Shown piece by piece: positions 35,309 to 42,514 of a stretch of DNA of 64,000 nt (position 1 is its first letter; every line of letters starts with the position of its first letter). The notes below the pieces were generated by a model. The model had not been told where the DNA came from. It saw nothing but the letters and a program-made list of their open reading frames with translations, and did not search any database. The stretch comes from Motiliproteus sp965230185. Its GTDB lineage: Bacteria; Pseudomonadota; Gammaproteobacteria; Pseudomonadales; Balneatricaceae. Made by a program: the position numbers and the translations under genes. The stretch spans positions 744,001 to 808,000 of the forward strand of contig OZ245995.1 of NCBI GenBank assembly GCA_965230185.1. The letters run 5' to 3'.

Positions 35309-35336
35309 AAGCCCCGCTGATGCGGGGTTTTTTTTG
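35309..35336 (+). terminator. Terminator after dsbC
   Basis: AAGCCCCGC, TGAT, GCGGGG, then nine T. It closes the xerD-dsbC unit and marks the left edge of the secreted-protein region. Confidence 0.87.
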
Positions 35337-35429
35337 GCCTGATATTGGTGGATTAAAGAAAATATAGTAATAAAAACAGTTGGATATATTGCTGGAGTTG
35401 TGATTATCCAAAAAATCAGAAAATTCTCT

Positions 35430-35461
35430 GAACCCTTTTCCATGGTCCTCGTGACTTACGG
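35430..35461 (+). promoter_or_regulatory. Bipartite upstream motif of the first Asn/Gln-rich gene
   Basis: GAACCCT (35430-35436) and CTCGTGACTTACGG (35448-35461) recur with one base less spacing upstream of the paralog at 36283-36313. In both cases the motif ends 64-65 bp before the start codon. The GAAC element resembles -35 regions of ECF-sigma promoters, but a regulator site is equally possible. Confidence 0.45.
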
Positions 35462-35525
35462 TCGAACCCGGAACGAAGCCGGCAACTGATCGGCTCACAA
35501 AACTCCACGATCTGAGGACAGAATC

Positions 35526-36173
35526 ATGAAAAAGAACCTGACTGTAAAAACTGCCCTGGCTGCTGCTGTAACCGCTATCGCTCTGACCGCCGGTGCCGCC
35601 CAGGCCAATCCCTGGGTATATGGATACGGCTATCAGAAAGTCGATTACACCAACAGCTTCAACCGTAGCCACAAGACCGATGTGGCAGTAGATGCCAGCC
35701 AGCGCATCAAGCGTGACTATCGTTTCAACTACAACCTGGACAACAGTGTCGATACTCGTATCAAGAAGGACACCCGACTGAACTACAACTATAACCTTCG
35801 TAAAAATGATATCAATGCCAGCCAGAACCTGAATCAGCTGCGGGCCTACCGTTCTTCTGTTGGTCAGAATGCCGCTAACGTCGGCAGCGCCTCTGGCCAC
35901 AGTATGAAACAGAAGCAGGGTGGTACCACTGTCGGCAGCCTTGTCAGCGAAACTTCAGCTACTCGCCATAAGGGACACAACATCGGTTCACCGACCTACA
36001 GCTACAGCAACGGTAATGTCGACAAAGGCAATATGTTCGGCAGCCAGATCGGTGCCAACCAGTCCGGAGCCCAGTTCGGCAACGTTGCCAATATTCAGGG
36101 CAACAGCCAGGGTCAGCGCGCGACCTCCGCGGTGGGCAGTGTGGATTCTGTGAAGAATACCGCCAGCAAATAA
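35526..36173 (+). CDS. Secreted Asn/Gln-rich protein, candidate CsgG-exported fibre subunit (paralog A)
   Basis: 215 residues with a signal peptide cleaved after A27 (AAQA). The mature part has no cysteine and is rich in Asn, Gln, Ser, Gly and Tyr. A first segment (30-95) has tyrosine- and asparagine-rich stretches. It shares with the next gene NSVDTRI (73-79), a central box at 102-142 (SASGHSMKQKQGG, TVGSLVSE) and a C-terminal box at 165-197 (SQIGANQSGAQFGNVAN). The Asn-Gln-Gly rhythm of that box recalls curli repeats. Signal peptide and composition, with a CsgG-like gene nearby, suggest a secreted fibre or adhesin; no known family is recognised. Confidence 0.75.
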   Translation: MKKNLTVKTALAAAVTAIALTAGAAQANPWVYGYGYQKVDYTNSFNRSHKTDVAVDASQRIKRDYRFNYNLDNSVDTRIKKDTRLNYNYNLRKNDINASQNLNQLRAYRSSVGQNAANVGSASGHSMKQKQGGTTVGSLVSETSATRHKGHNIGSPTYSYSNGNVDKGNMFGSQIGANQSGAQFGNVANIQGNSQGQRATSAVGSVDSVKNTASK

Positions 36174-36196
36174 GCTCGGCAGTTATTCGCTCTGAT

Positions 36197-36228
36197 AAAC
36201 CCCGGCCAGAGGCCGGGGTTTCTTTTTT
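36197..36228 (+). terminator. Terminator after paralog A
   Basis: AAACCCCGGCC, AGA, GGCCGGGGTTT, then CTTTTTT. Paralog A is therefore mostly a separate transcript from the following genes. Confidence 0.87.
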
Positions 36229-36282
36229 CGGAGGCATCAGGGCCGGGTGGTTGAGTTCTTTACGGCAGGCCCGAATTTTTGT

Positions 36283-36313
36283 GAACCCTCTGTGCCGAAC
36301 TCGTTACCTACAG
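36283..36313 (+). promoter_or_regulatory. Bipartite upstream motif of the second Asn/Gln-rich gene
   Basis: GAACCCT (36283-36289) and CTCGTTACCTACAG (36300-36313); see the matching motif at 35430-35461. Confidence 0.45.
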
Positions 36314-36378
36314 ATCACAGCCTCTGTCCGCCGATGAACAGCGCAGCGGTTGTAACCGAACAGGAAAGGAGACAGATG

Positions 36379-37074
36379 ATGAAAACAGCAATCTCAGTCG
36401 CGCTTTGTCTGGCTGCTCTGAGCGCAGTTCCCGCTGCGGTGGCCGACAGTCCGGCCAGCGACGGCGCCAGTCGCAACAGCGGCAACAGTACTACCAGCAA
36501 CAGGAGTGTCCTCGATCTCAGTCGGACGCTGAACACAAACCGGAGCGTCGATACCCGTATCGATAACGGCCGCAGCAATGCGATCAGTAACCGCCTGTCG
36601 CTGACGCGTCAGTATCTGATGGATCAGCAGTATCGCAGCAGCGATCAGCGTCTCAACGAGCAGCGGGCCTACAGTAGTGGTGTCGGTCAGGGGGCTGGAA
36701 ATCAGGGGGCCGCCAGCGGCCACAGCATGAGCCAGGGGCAAGGAGGTGTCAGTGTCGGAAGCCTGGTCAGCGAATCTCGCGGCGACAGCTATGCTGCCCA
36801 GCCGGGCCGACCTGGCAATTACTGGCAGTTCGCTCCCCAGAGTAATGAACTGACCATCAGCGGCGATAATTACGCCCCCGTCAGCCTCTCTAATATCAAT
36901 GCCAACGGTGGTTCGATCCATATTGGCGATGTTAACAAGGGCAACCTGTACAACAGTCAGATCGGCAATAATCAGACCGGCATGCAGGGCGGGGATACCG
37001 CGAACAACCAGTCCAACTCACAGCAGCAGAAGGCAGACAGCCAGACCTCGAGCCAGGATCGGGTCAGCAACTGA
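36379..37074 (+). CDS. Secreted Asn/Gln/Ser-rich protein, candidate CsgG-exported fibre subunit (paralog B)
   Basis: 231 residues from ATG 36379 (ATG 36376 is an adjacent alternative); the ribosome site AAGGAG is 7 bp upstream. The signal peptide is cut after A22 (AVA). The mature protein lacks cysteine and is rich in Ser, Asn, Gln and Gly. It matches paralog A in NRSVDTRI (54-61), in the central box 92-132 (AASGHSMSQGQGG, SVGSLVSES) and in the C-terminal box 185-217 (SQIGNNQTGMQGGDTAN). It also has GDNYAPVS at 162-169, shared with the next gene but not with A. First of three closely spaced genes, so likely an operon. Confidence 0.75.
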   Translation: MKTAISVALCLAALSAVPAAVADSPASDGASRNSGNSTTSNRSVLDLSRTLNTNRSVDTRIDNGRSNAISNRLSLTRQYLMDQQYRSSDQRLNEQRAYSSGVGQGAGNQGAASGHSMSQGQGGVSVGSLVSESRGDSYAAQPGRPGNYWQFAPQSNELTISGDNYAPVSLSNINANGGSIHIGDVNKGNLYNSQIGNNQTGMQGGDTANNQSNSQQQKADSQTSSQDRVSN

Positions 37075-37107
37075 ACCCGCAGTGTCAGAGACGAGAGGAC
37101 ATAAGTC

Positions 37108-37518
37108 ATGAAAAAAACGCTTTTTATGCTGGTGTTGTGTCTGTTCAGCACCCTCAGTCTGGCTGAGGAGGGAGCGGTGACCGAACCGGCTACCGATCCG
37201 GTGGTGGAACGCCTTCAGGCACTGCAGCAGATGCGACTGCGGCTGGAACAGGATATGGCCGCGTACTTTGGTAATGCCCGGGCCAGCAGTAACGGTCGGC
37301 CGATGCAGCCGGCCGATGCCCCGGACCTGAGGCAGATGCGTCAGGATGTGGCCAGCAATCTGAATCGGCTGGAGGATCGCTTCCGCTGTCTGGATGTCGA
37401 TGTTAAGGGCAATAACGGCAACGTAGTGCTGGTCTGCGGCGACAATTACGGACCGGTTTCAACCAACAATCAGCAGGCATTTGGTGCGGATCTGAACGTA
37501 TCGGGAGGTGGGCAATGA
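37108..37518 (+). CDS. Small secreted protein with GDNYGPVS motif
   Basis: 136 residues. A signal peptide is likely cut after A19 (SLA). Residues 32-95 are charged and leucine-rich with coiled-coil character (VVERLQALQQMRLRLEQDM). The C-terminal part has two cysteines (C94, C110), possibly disulfide-bonded by the nearby dsbC product, and the motif GDNYGPVS at 111-118 that repeats in paralog B. It could be a chaperone, nucleator or minor subunit of the fibre. No family is recognised. It lies 33 bp after B and overlaps the next gene by ATGA. Confidence 0.65.
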   Translation: MKKTLFMLVLCLFSTLSLAEEGAVTEPATDPVVERLQALQQMRLRLEQDMAAYFGNARASSNGRPMQPADAPDLRQMRQDVASNLNRLEDRFRCLDVDVKGNNGNVVLVCGDNYGPVSTNNQQAFGADLNVSGGGQ

Positions 37519-37847
37519 TCAGACTAAAGGAGCTTACGGCTGTTGCTGCCGCTGTCACGGCGCTGGCGGGGATCGCCTGGGGGGTATCGGCTGATACCGA
37601 AATCCACGATCATGATGGTCATGGTCATGGTCATGGTCATGGTCACAGCAGCGGCGTCCATCTGGTAATAACCGATGCCGATCGTTTTGACCCGCTGGTG
37701 CAGCAGTTATTGCTCAAACAGCAGCTGGCGAAGCACCCGGTCATCGATAAGCCAAAGTTTGTGGTAATTCCTCATAACGGTGAAGCGGAGCTGACTGAGG
37801 CCCAGATACGCTACCTGGAGCGATTGCTGGCGGAAGCGGAGGAGTAA
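37515..37847 (+). CDS. Secreted histidine-rich protein
   Basis: 110 residues, signal peptide cut after A26 (VSA). Residues 31-44 are an HDHDGHGHGHGHGH run with seven histidines, encoded by a GGTCAT hexamer array (37616-37644). The rest is helical and charged (LVQQLLLKQQLAKHP, LTEAQIRYLERLLAEAEE). It may bind zinc, nickel or copper in the periplasm or outside the cell. The start overlaps the previous stop (ATGA at 37515), so translation is coupled. No family is recognised. Confidence 0.65.
   Translation: MIRLKELTAVAAAVTALAGIAWGVSADTEIHDHDGHGHGHGHGHSSGVHLVITDADRFDPLVQQLLLKQQLAKHPVIDKPKFVVIPHNGEAELTEAQIRYLERLLAEAEE
37616..37644 (+). repeat. GGTCAT hexanucleotide repeat array
   Basis: About five in-frame units of GGTCAT coding for Gly-His. 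Slippage would change the number of Gly-His pairs without breaking the frame. Confidence 0.8.
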
Positions 37848-38201
37848 GTGTCACAACGGGCAGCTCCCTGTCGGGGCTGCCTGATGTTGCTGAGGCGATG
37901 GCCAGGAGCTGAGCCAGGATAACAGGAATCTGATCTCCGCTCCTGTTAACGGCAACTCTGAAGATGAATGAGATGGTGCGTGCTTACTAGCTTCGGGTCG
38001 AAGCGCCCACCGGACGGGTTGTCGTACCTGATGGTTCCGGGCTGCGGGCATCGCCGGTAATCCAGGAGGGGGCTGCTGATCTGATGCGGGAGGATAGTCG
38101 ATGGATAGCAGTATAAAGAAAATCTGAACCTGTCTGGCTCTGTCTGCCACCTACCGGGTAATTCAGCGAACAACTTTAATCGCTTTCCCGGAGATGCCGC
38201 C
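37848..38201 (+). other. Intergenic region before the CsgG-like gene
   Basis: Begins with an imperfect hairpin (GCAGCTCC and GGGGCTGC, about 37860-37880) without a T-tract. A partial match to the GAACC...ACCTAC motif of the paralogs occurs at 38126-38154. Minus-strand open frames here have no ribosome site or family features and are not called. Confidence 0.4.
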
Positions 38202-39167
38202 ATGAAATTCAGCAAACTGATCATTTTCCCTCTGATCGCTGCCGCCCTGATGGGTTGTAAACCGCAGGTGATCAAATCCAGTGTGACTGAACAGCAGCGT
38301 GCCGAAGTCACTTGCAGCGGCCCGAAGATGCGTGTTTCCGTGTTGCCATTTGGTGCAACAGGAAAACTGGGAGCCTACGAAGGATTTGACGTTGGCGAAG
38401 CGATGGCGTCTCAGCTGACTACAGCTCTTGAACGGACTAATTGCTTTGTGGTGGCCGATCGTATGGCGCTGTCTCATATTCTGCGGGAGCAGGAGCTTGG
38501 GCTGGCTGGTGTTACCGGTGCCGAAACCGCGCCTCGCGCCGGTCGGGTTATCGGCGCTCAGGTACTGGTCAAAGCGGATATTACTGAATTTGAGCCGCAG
38601 AAGGAGAGTGGGGGGCTGAATATCGGCCTGGCTTCCTCAAAACTGCCTTTCGGCCTGCGTCTGGGCGGTAACAGCGGTAGCAGCCACGTGGCAATCGATC
38701 TGCGCCTGCTGGATGCCTCTACCGGTGAAGTGCTGTTCAGCCAGCGGGTGGAAGCAAGCTCAAAATCGAGGGGGCTGGCGCTGGGGTTGGATTTCAAGTA
38801 TTTCAGCGTCGGCGGCGACCGTTTTCACAAAACGCCGCTGGGGCAGGCGACCCGGGTGGCACTCAATGATGCCGTGTTTTATGTGATCAGGGGGACTCGT
38901 CAGGTTCCCTGGCAGGGACAGGTCGTCAGCGCTCGTGGCCAGCATATCTTTATCAATGCCGGTCAGGATGCCGGTATTAAAGTGGGGGATGTGCTGCAGG
39001 TATCAGCCATTGCCGAAAAACTGGTGGATCCGGAAAGCGGAATGACGCTTGGAACGGTGGAAAACCGACTGGGACGCATCGAAATCCGCTCGGTGAAGGA
39101 GAAGTTTGCTATCGCCGCGGTGCTTGACAGCTTCAGTCCTCAGCGGGGTCAAATCATTCGCTATTAA
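38202..39167 (+). CDS. CsgG/HfaB-family outer-membrane lipoprotein
   Basis: 321 residues. The lipobox LMGC places the lipidated cysteine at 19. The CsgG domain follows: RVSVLPFGATGKLG, then GEAMASQLTTALERTNCFVVADR, RVIGAQVLVKADITEF, IDLRLLDASTGEVLFSQRV and the glycine-rich TPLGQATRVAL (each shown here in short parts), with the variable segment (GLNIGLASSKLPFGLRLGG) that forms membrane strands in CsgG. The last 90 residues (VVSARGQHIFINAGQDAGIKVGD) resemble the FlgT C-terminal domain, which curli CsgG lacks; CsgG itself is 277 residues. In curli and holdfast systems such proteins form the secretion pore for fibre subunits. I see no CsgE or CsgF homologue. Confidence 0.87.
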   Translation: MKFSKLIIFPLIAAALMGCKPQVIKSSVTEQQRAEVTCSGPKMRVSVLPFGATGKLGAYEGFDVGEAMASQLTTALERTNCFVVADRMALSHILREQELGLAGVTGAETAPRAGRVIGAQVLVKADITEFEPQKESGGLNIGLASSKLPFGLRLGGNSGSSHVAIDLRLLDASTGEVLFSQRVEASSKSRGLALGLDFKYFSVGGDRFHKTPLGQATRVALNDAVFYVIRGTRQVPWQGQVVSARGQHIFINAGQDAGIKVGDVLQVSAIAEKLVDPESGMTLGTVENRLGRIEIRSVKEKFAIAAVLDSFSPQRGQIIRY

Positions 39168-39200
39168 ATAGTAGCGAAAACACTGAAATTCTGAAAAATC

Positions 39201-39228
39201 AAAGGCCCGCAAACGGGCCTTTGCTGTA
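39201..39228 (+). terminator. Terminator after the CsgG-like gene
   Basis: AAAGGCCCG, CAAA, CGGGCCTTT. It lies between convergent genes and can serve the PilZ gene too. Confidence 0.75.
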
Positions 39229-39259
39229 TTATCTGGGCGCCGGAACGGGCTGAAAGCCG

Positions 39260-39601
39260 TCAGCAGGGCCGTGGTGTGGGAGACAGCGACAGAATCAGGC
39301 CCTGATAGTGGGCAGGCGTATTCTGAAACTGGACGCCCAGTCCGTATCCCTCATCCAGCTGTTTACTGTGCAGGGTATTGGCCCAGAGCTTAAAAACGCT
39401 TCGCTGAGGTGGGCTGGGGGGGCTGAGTTCCATCAGGATGTGGACACCGGCGGGCAGGCGCTTATTGACGATCAGTCTGGCTCCGCCACTGGACAGGTCC
39501 GTCGTGCTGGCCTCCATACGATGGCCGTCAGGCAGTACCAGCAGCGCGGGCAGTTCTTTTTTATAACGAGGATGCCGACGACGCTCCGGGCTCATTGTCA
39601 C
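39260..39601 (-). CDS. PilZ domain protein (c-di-GMP receptor)
   Basis: 113 residues, a single PilZ domain. The c-di-GMP-binding signatures are RRHPRY near residue 8 (RxxxR type) and DLSSGG at 35-40 (DxSxxG). Start is ATG 39601 or 39595. It faces the CsgG-like gene, so it may let c-di-GMP control the fibre system, though this is only suggested by position. Confidence 0.88.
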   Translation of the reverse strand: MTMSPERRRHPRYKKELPALLVLPDGHRMEASTTDLSSGGARLIVNKRLPAGVHILMELSPPSPPQRSVFKLWANTLHSKQLDEGYGLGVQFQNTPAHYQGLILSLSPTPRPC

Positions 39602-39704
39602 TCCCTGAATTCTCGATGAGAACGTTTCTTATCAATTGTTAAAGTTAATTGTTGCTGCCCTTTTCCCGGAGGTCCAGTAAAAATTGCAGAGGCACTGAAA
39701 AAAT

Positions 39705-40337
39705 ATGGAATTGCTGGATCTGACCCGGGTTGTTAACTGGCTGGGGCTGTTCGGAATCGCGGTCTTCGCGGTTTCCGGGGCCCTGGATGCTGCTCGCAAG
39801 GAGATGGACATCCTCGGTTTTATGCTGATTGGCACGGTGACCGGGCTGGGTGGTGGCACGCTGCGGGATCTGCTACTGGGCCGCTCGCCCGTGTACTGGA
39901 TAGAGGACTCGGTCTATGTGGGTCTCTGCCTCACCGTGGCGGCGGTCACCTATTTTATTGTGCCTTATATCGCCTCCCGGACCCGGGCGCTGATCTGGAT
40001 GGATGCCCTGGGGCTGTCGCTGTTCTCGGTAACCGGTGCTCAGGTAGCGAGTGATATGGGGGTGCCGCCACTGATCGCCATCTGCATGGGGGTTATGACC
40101 GCCAGCTTCGGCGGAATTATTCGTGATGTCCTCTGTGGGGTATCGCTGGTGCTTAGTCAGCGAGAGCTCTACGTCACCACGGCGGTGGCCGGAGCCTCGG
40201 CATTTCTGTTGCTGCAGTGGTTGGGAGTGCCGCAGTCTGCTGCTTCACTGGGTGGTTTTCTGGTGGCTTTCTCTCTTCGCAGCGCGGCGATTATTTTCGA
40301 TCTGCGATTACCCGCTTATCACCAGTCTGAACGCTGA
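39705..40337 (+). CDS. TRIC/YicG-type membrane protein (trimeric intracellular cation channel family)
   Basis: 210 residues with seven likely helices in two repeats. Each repeat carries the glycine-rich loop of the family: GTVTGLGGGTLRDLLLG in the first and GVMTASFGGIIRDVLCG in the second. Bacterial members of this (formerly UPF0126) family form potassium-permeable channels in some tests; the physiological substrate here is unknown. It stands alone with a possible weak terminator (40391-40412). Confidence 0.9.
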   Translation: MELLDLTRVVNWLGLFGIAVFAVSGALDAARKEMDILGFMLIGTVTGLGGGTLRDLLLGRSPVYWIEDSVYVGLCLTVAAVTYFIVPYIASRTRALIWMDALGLSLFSVTGAQVASDMGVPPLIAICMGVMTASFGGIIRDVLCGVSLVLSQRELYVTTAVAGASAFLLLQWLGVPQSAASLGGFLVAFSLRSAAIIFDLRLPAYHQSER

Positions 40338-40748
40338 GAGCAGTCGATCACCCGGCTCAGCGCAGGTCCCGGCTATTTTCGATAGCAATTCCCTCTGAAT
40401 ATGAGGGCTTTTCAGAATTTTGTGTCGCATATATTCAACATAATGGTGAATATTGTTCTTTTTTTTGGGGTATGATGCCTGCCCAGTCACATTAGTATCC
40501 CGGGACATCATCCTGAATCAGGTTCTGCCGGAGACTGAAGATCTCAGTCCGGAGCTCCGAAACTGTTCAGGGCAGTCGATGGTGTCGGACTTCCTGTCCG
40601 ATCTGCGCAGCCAGCAGTCCGGCGGTCGATAACAGCGATCCTGTCATCGATTCGATTAATGTGGTCAGGAGCCGCCGGGGCAGACTTCTGCGCTCTTCCG
40701 CCGGTTTCGCAGGTTATTACCCATAACAACAAATAAGAGAACCTCGTT
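40338..40748 (+). other. Long leader before the alanine symporter gene
   Basis: The 411 bp hold a weak terminator for the previous gene (CCCTC, GAGGG, CTTTT at 40391-40412) and then three hairpins in a row: 40512-40522 (CCTGA/TCAGG), 40528-40552 (CCGGA..CTGA/TCAG..TCCGG) and 40585-40601 (TCGGAC/GTCCGA). This could be a structured 5' leader, but I cannot match it to a known riboswitch. No gene is seen. Confidence 0.4.
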
Positions 40749-42299
40749 ATGAAAGCATGGACAAGTGCTCTTCTTGCGCTGTTTGTCAGCCCCCTCGCTC
40801 TGGCCGGAGACGGCATTGATCAGTCGATCAACGAAGCTATCGCGCCAATTTCTAATTTTATCGTCAGTATCGTTTTCTATTCAGTGCCCGTCGGTGAGGC
40901 CTCGCTGCCGCTGATCGTGGTCTGGCTGGTCGTCGCAGCCATATTCTTTACCGTCTATTTCGGCTTTGTGAACGTCAGAGGATTCACCCATGCCATCCGG
41001 GTGGTCCGTGGTGATTACACCAATCCCAGGGATAAAGGTGAGGTCAGCCACTTTCAGGCGCTGACGGCAGCGCTGTCCGGGACTGTCGGTCTCGGTAACA
41101 TTGCCGGCGTCGCTATTGCCGTTTCTATCGGGGGGCCCGGTGCGACTTTCTGGATGATTATCGGCGGCCTGCTGGGTATGTCTTCCAAGTTCGTTGAGTG
41201 CACCCTGGGGGTGAAGTATCGAAATATCAACGCCGACGGTACCGTTTCCGGCGGTCCGATGTACTACCTGAGTAAGGGCCTGGCGGAACAGGGGCGCGCA
41301 GGCCTCGGTAAGTTCCTCGCTGTATTCTTCGCTATCTGCTGTATCGGTGGTGCCATCGGTGCCGGCAACATGTTCCAGGCGAATCAGGCAGTGCAGCAGG
41401 TGATCAGCGTCACCGGTGGTGAGAGCAGTATTTTTGCCGGTCAGGCCTGGTTGCTGGGGCTGATTCTGGCGTTCCTGGTGGGTGTGGTAATCATCGGTGG
41501 CATTAAATCCATCGCCCATGTAACCGAGAAAGTCGTACCCTTTATGGCCGGCATCTATGTGGCGGCCGCCATTGTGATTCTGGCCATGAATGTGGAGAAA
41601 ATCCCTGAAGCCTTCGGCCTGATCTTCGCCGGTGCCTTCAGCGCAGCCGGCGTAACCGGTGGTGTGATCGGCTGTATGATTCAGGGCTTCAAGCGAGCTT
41701 CCTTCTCCAACGAAGCCGGTATCGGTTCGGCGGCTATCGCTCACTCCGCGGTTAAGACCAACGAGCCTCTGAGCGAGGGCTTTGTGTCGCTGCTGGAACC
41801 CTTCATCGATACCGTCGTTATCTGCACCATGACAGCGCTGGTTATCGTTATTACCGGTGCCTATGCCAATGAAGCCGGCCTTGGCGGTGTGGCCCTGACC
41901 TCCAGCGCTTTTGAAAGCGCGATCTCCTGGTTCCCTTATGTGCTGGCGATCGCCGTGGTGCTGTTCGCTTTCTCCACCATGCTTTCCTGGTCTTACTACG
42001 GAACCAAGGCCTGGACTTATCTGTTCGGCGAGAGCCGTGCTTCCGATCTGGCCTTTAAGCTGATCTTCTGCGCTTTTGTGGTGGTCGGTGCCTCCATGAG
42101 TCTGGGGCCGGTGATCGACTTCTCCGATTCCATGATCTTCGCCATGAGTATCGCCAACATTGCCGGTCTCTACATGCTGGCACCGGTGGTGAAGCGGGAG
42201 CTGAGCCGTTATCGCCAGCGGGTCGCCGGTGGTGAAATCAGAAACTTCCGCAAAGAGGGTGTTGAATCTGACGACGATGCCGACCCGGCTGTCGTTTAA
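40749..42299 (+). CDS. Alanine/glycine:cation symporter (AGCS family)
   Basis: 516 residues with about eleven membrane helices. It imports alanine or glycine with sodium or protons. Family signatures include ALTAALSGTVGLGNIAGVA, GGPGATFWMIIGGLLGM, FVECTLGVKYR, GGPMYYLSKGL and SFSNEAGIGSAAIAHS. The start ATG 40749 gives a plausible N-terminus with a hydrophobic first segment. A terminator follows before hom. Confidence 0.95.
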   Translation: MKAWTSALLALFVSPLALAGDGIDQSINEAIAPISNFIVSIVFYSVPVGEASLPLIVVWLVVAAIFFTVYFGFVNVRGFTHAIRVVRGDYTNPRDKGEVSHFQALTAALSGTVGLGNIAGVAIAVSIGGPGATFWMIIGGLLGMSSKFVECTLGVKYRNINADGTVSGGPMYYLSKGLAEQGRAGLGKFLAVFFAICCIGGAIGAGNMFQANQAVQQVISVTGGESSIFAGQAWLLGLILAFLVGVVIIGGIKSIAHVTEKVVPFMAGIYVAAAIVILAMNVEKIPEAFGLIFAGAFSAAGVTGGVIGCMIQGFKRASFSNEAGIGSAAIAHSAVKTNEPLSEGFVSLLEPFIDTVVICTMTALVIVITGAYANEAGLGGVALTSSAFESAISWFPYVLAIAVVLFAFSTMLSWSYYGTKAWTYLFGESRASDLAFKLIFCAFVVVGASMSLGPVIDFSDSMIFAMSIANIAGLYMLAPVVKRELSRYRQRVAGGEIRNFRKEGVESDDDADPAVV

Positions 42300-42309
42300 G
42301 GTTGTGCCC

Positions 42310-42335
42310 GGGGCTCTGTTCTGAGCCCCTTTCTC
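42310..42335 (+). terminator. Terminator after the symporter gene
   Basis: GGGGCTC, loop TGTTCT, GAGCCCC, then TTTCT. Confidence 0.75.
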
Positions 42336-42514
42336 TGCAGGGCCGGCTCCCGCCGCCTTTCTCAGGTTCGGGAGTCGTCGCCGACTCTGCTTTAGTTGTC
42401 CTGTCCGGGCTCCATTCCGCCGTTTTTTTGCTACAATGTTGGCCATTTTTCGCACCAGTCAGTGGTTCCCCCGTGACGGTGCAGTCAGCAGACGATCAGC
42501 AAAGGGCTGTGGGA

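Noticed and set aside
37616..37644. CRISPR-like repeat
   Set aside because: Units are 6 bp and contiguous, with no spacers; simple coding repeat. No CRISPR array or cas gene is seen anywhere in the window.
37851..38311. Minus-strand frames before the CsgG-like gene
   Set aside because: No ribosome site, no signal peptide, and proline-rich composition typical of antisense frames.
40500..40620. Glycine riboswitch
   Set aside because: Context fits but the conserved core sequences of the glycine aptamer could not be found; kept only as an unknown leader.
40881..42455. 524-residue open frame antisense to the alanine symporter
   Set aside because: Shadow of the GC-rich codon use on the opposite strand. 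No family motif, and the plus-strand frame is a clear symporter.
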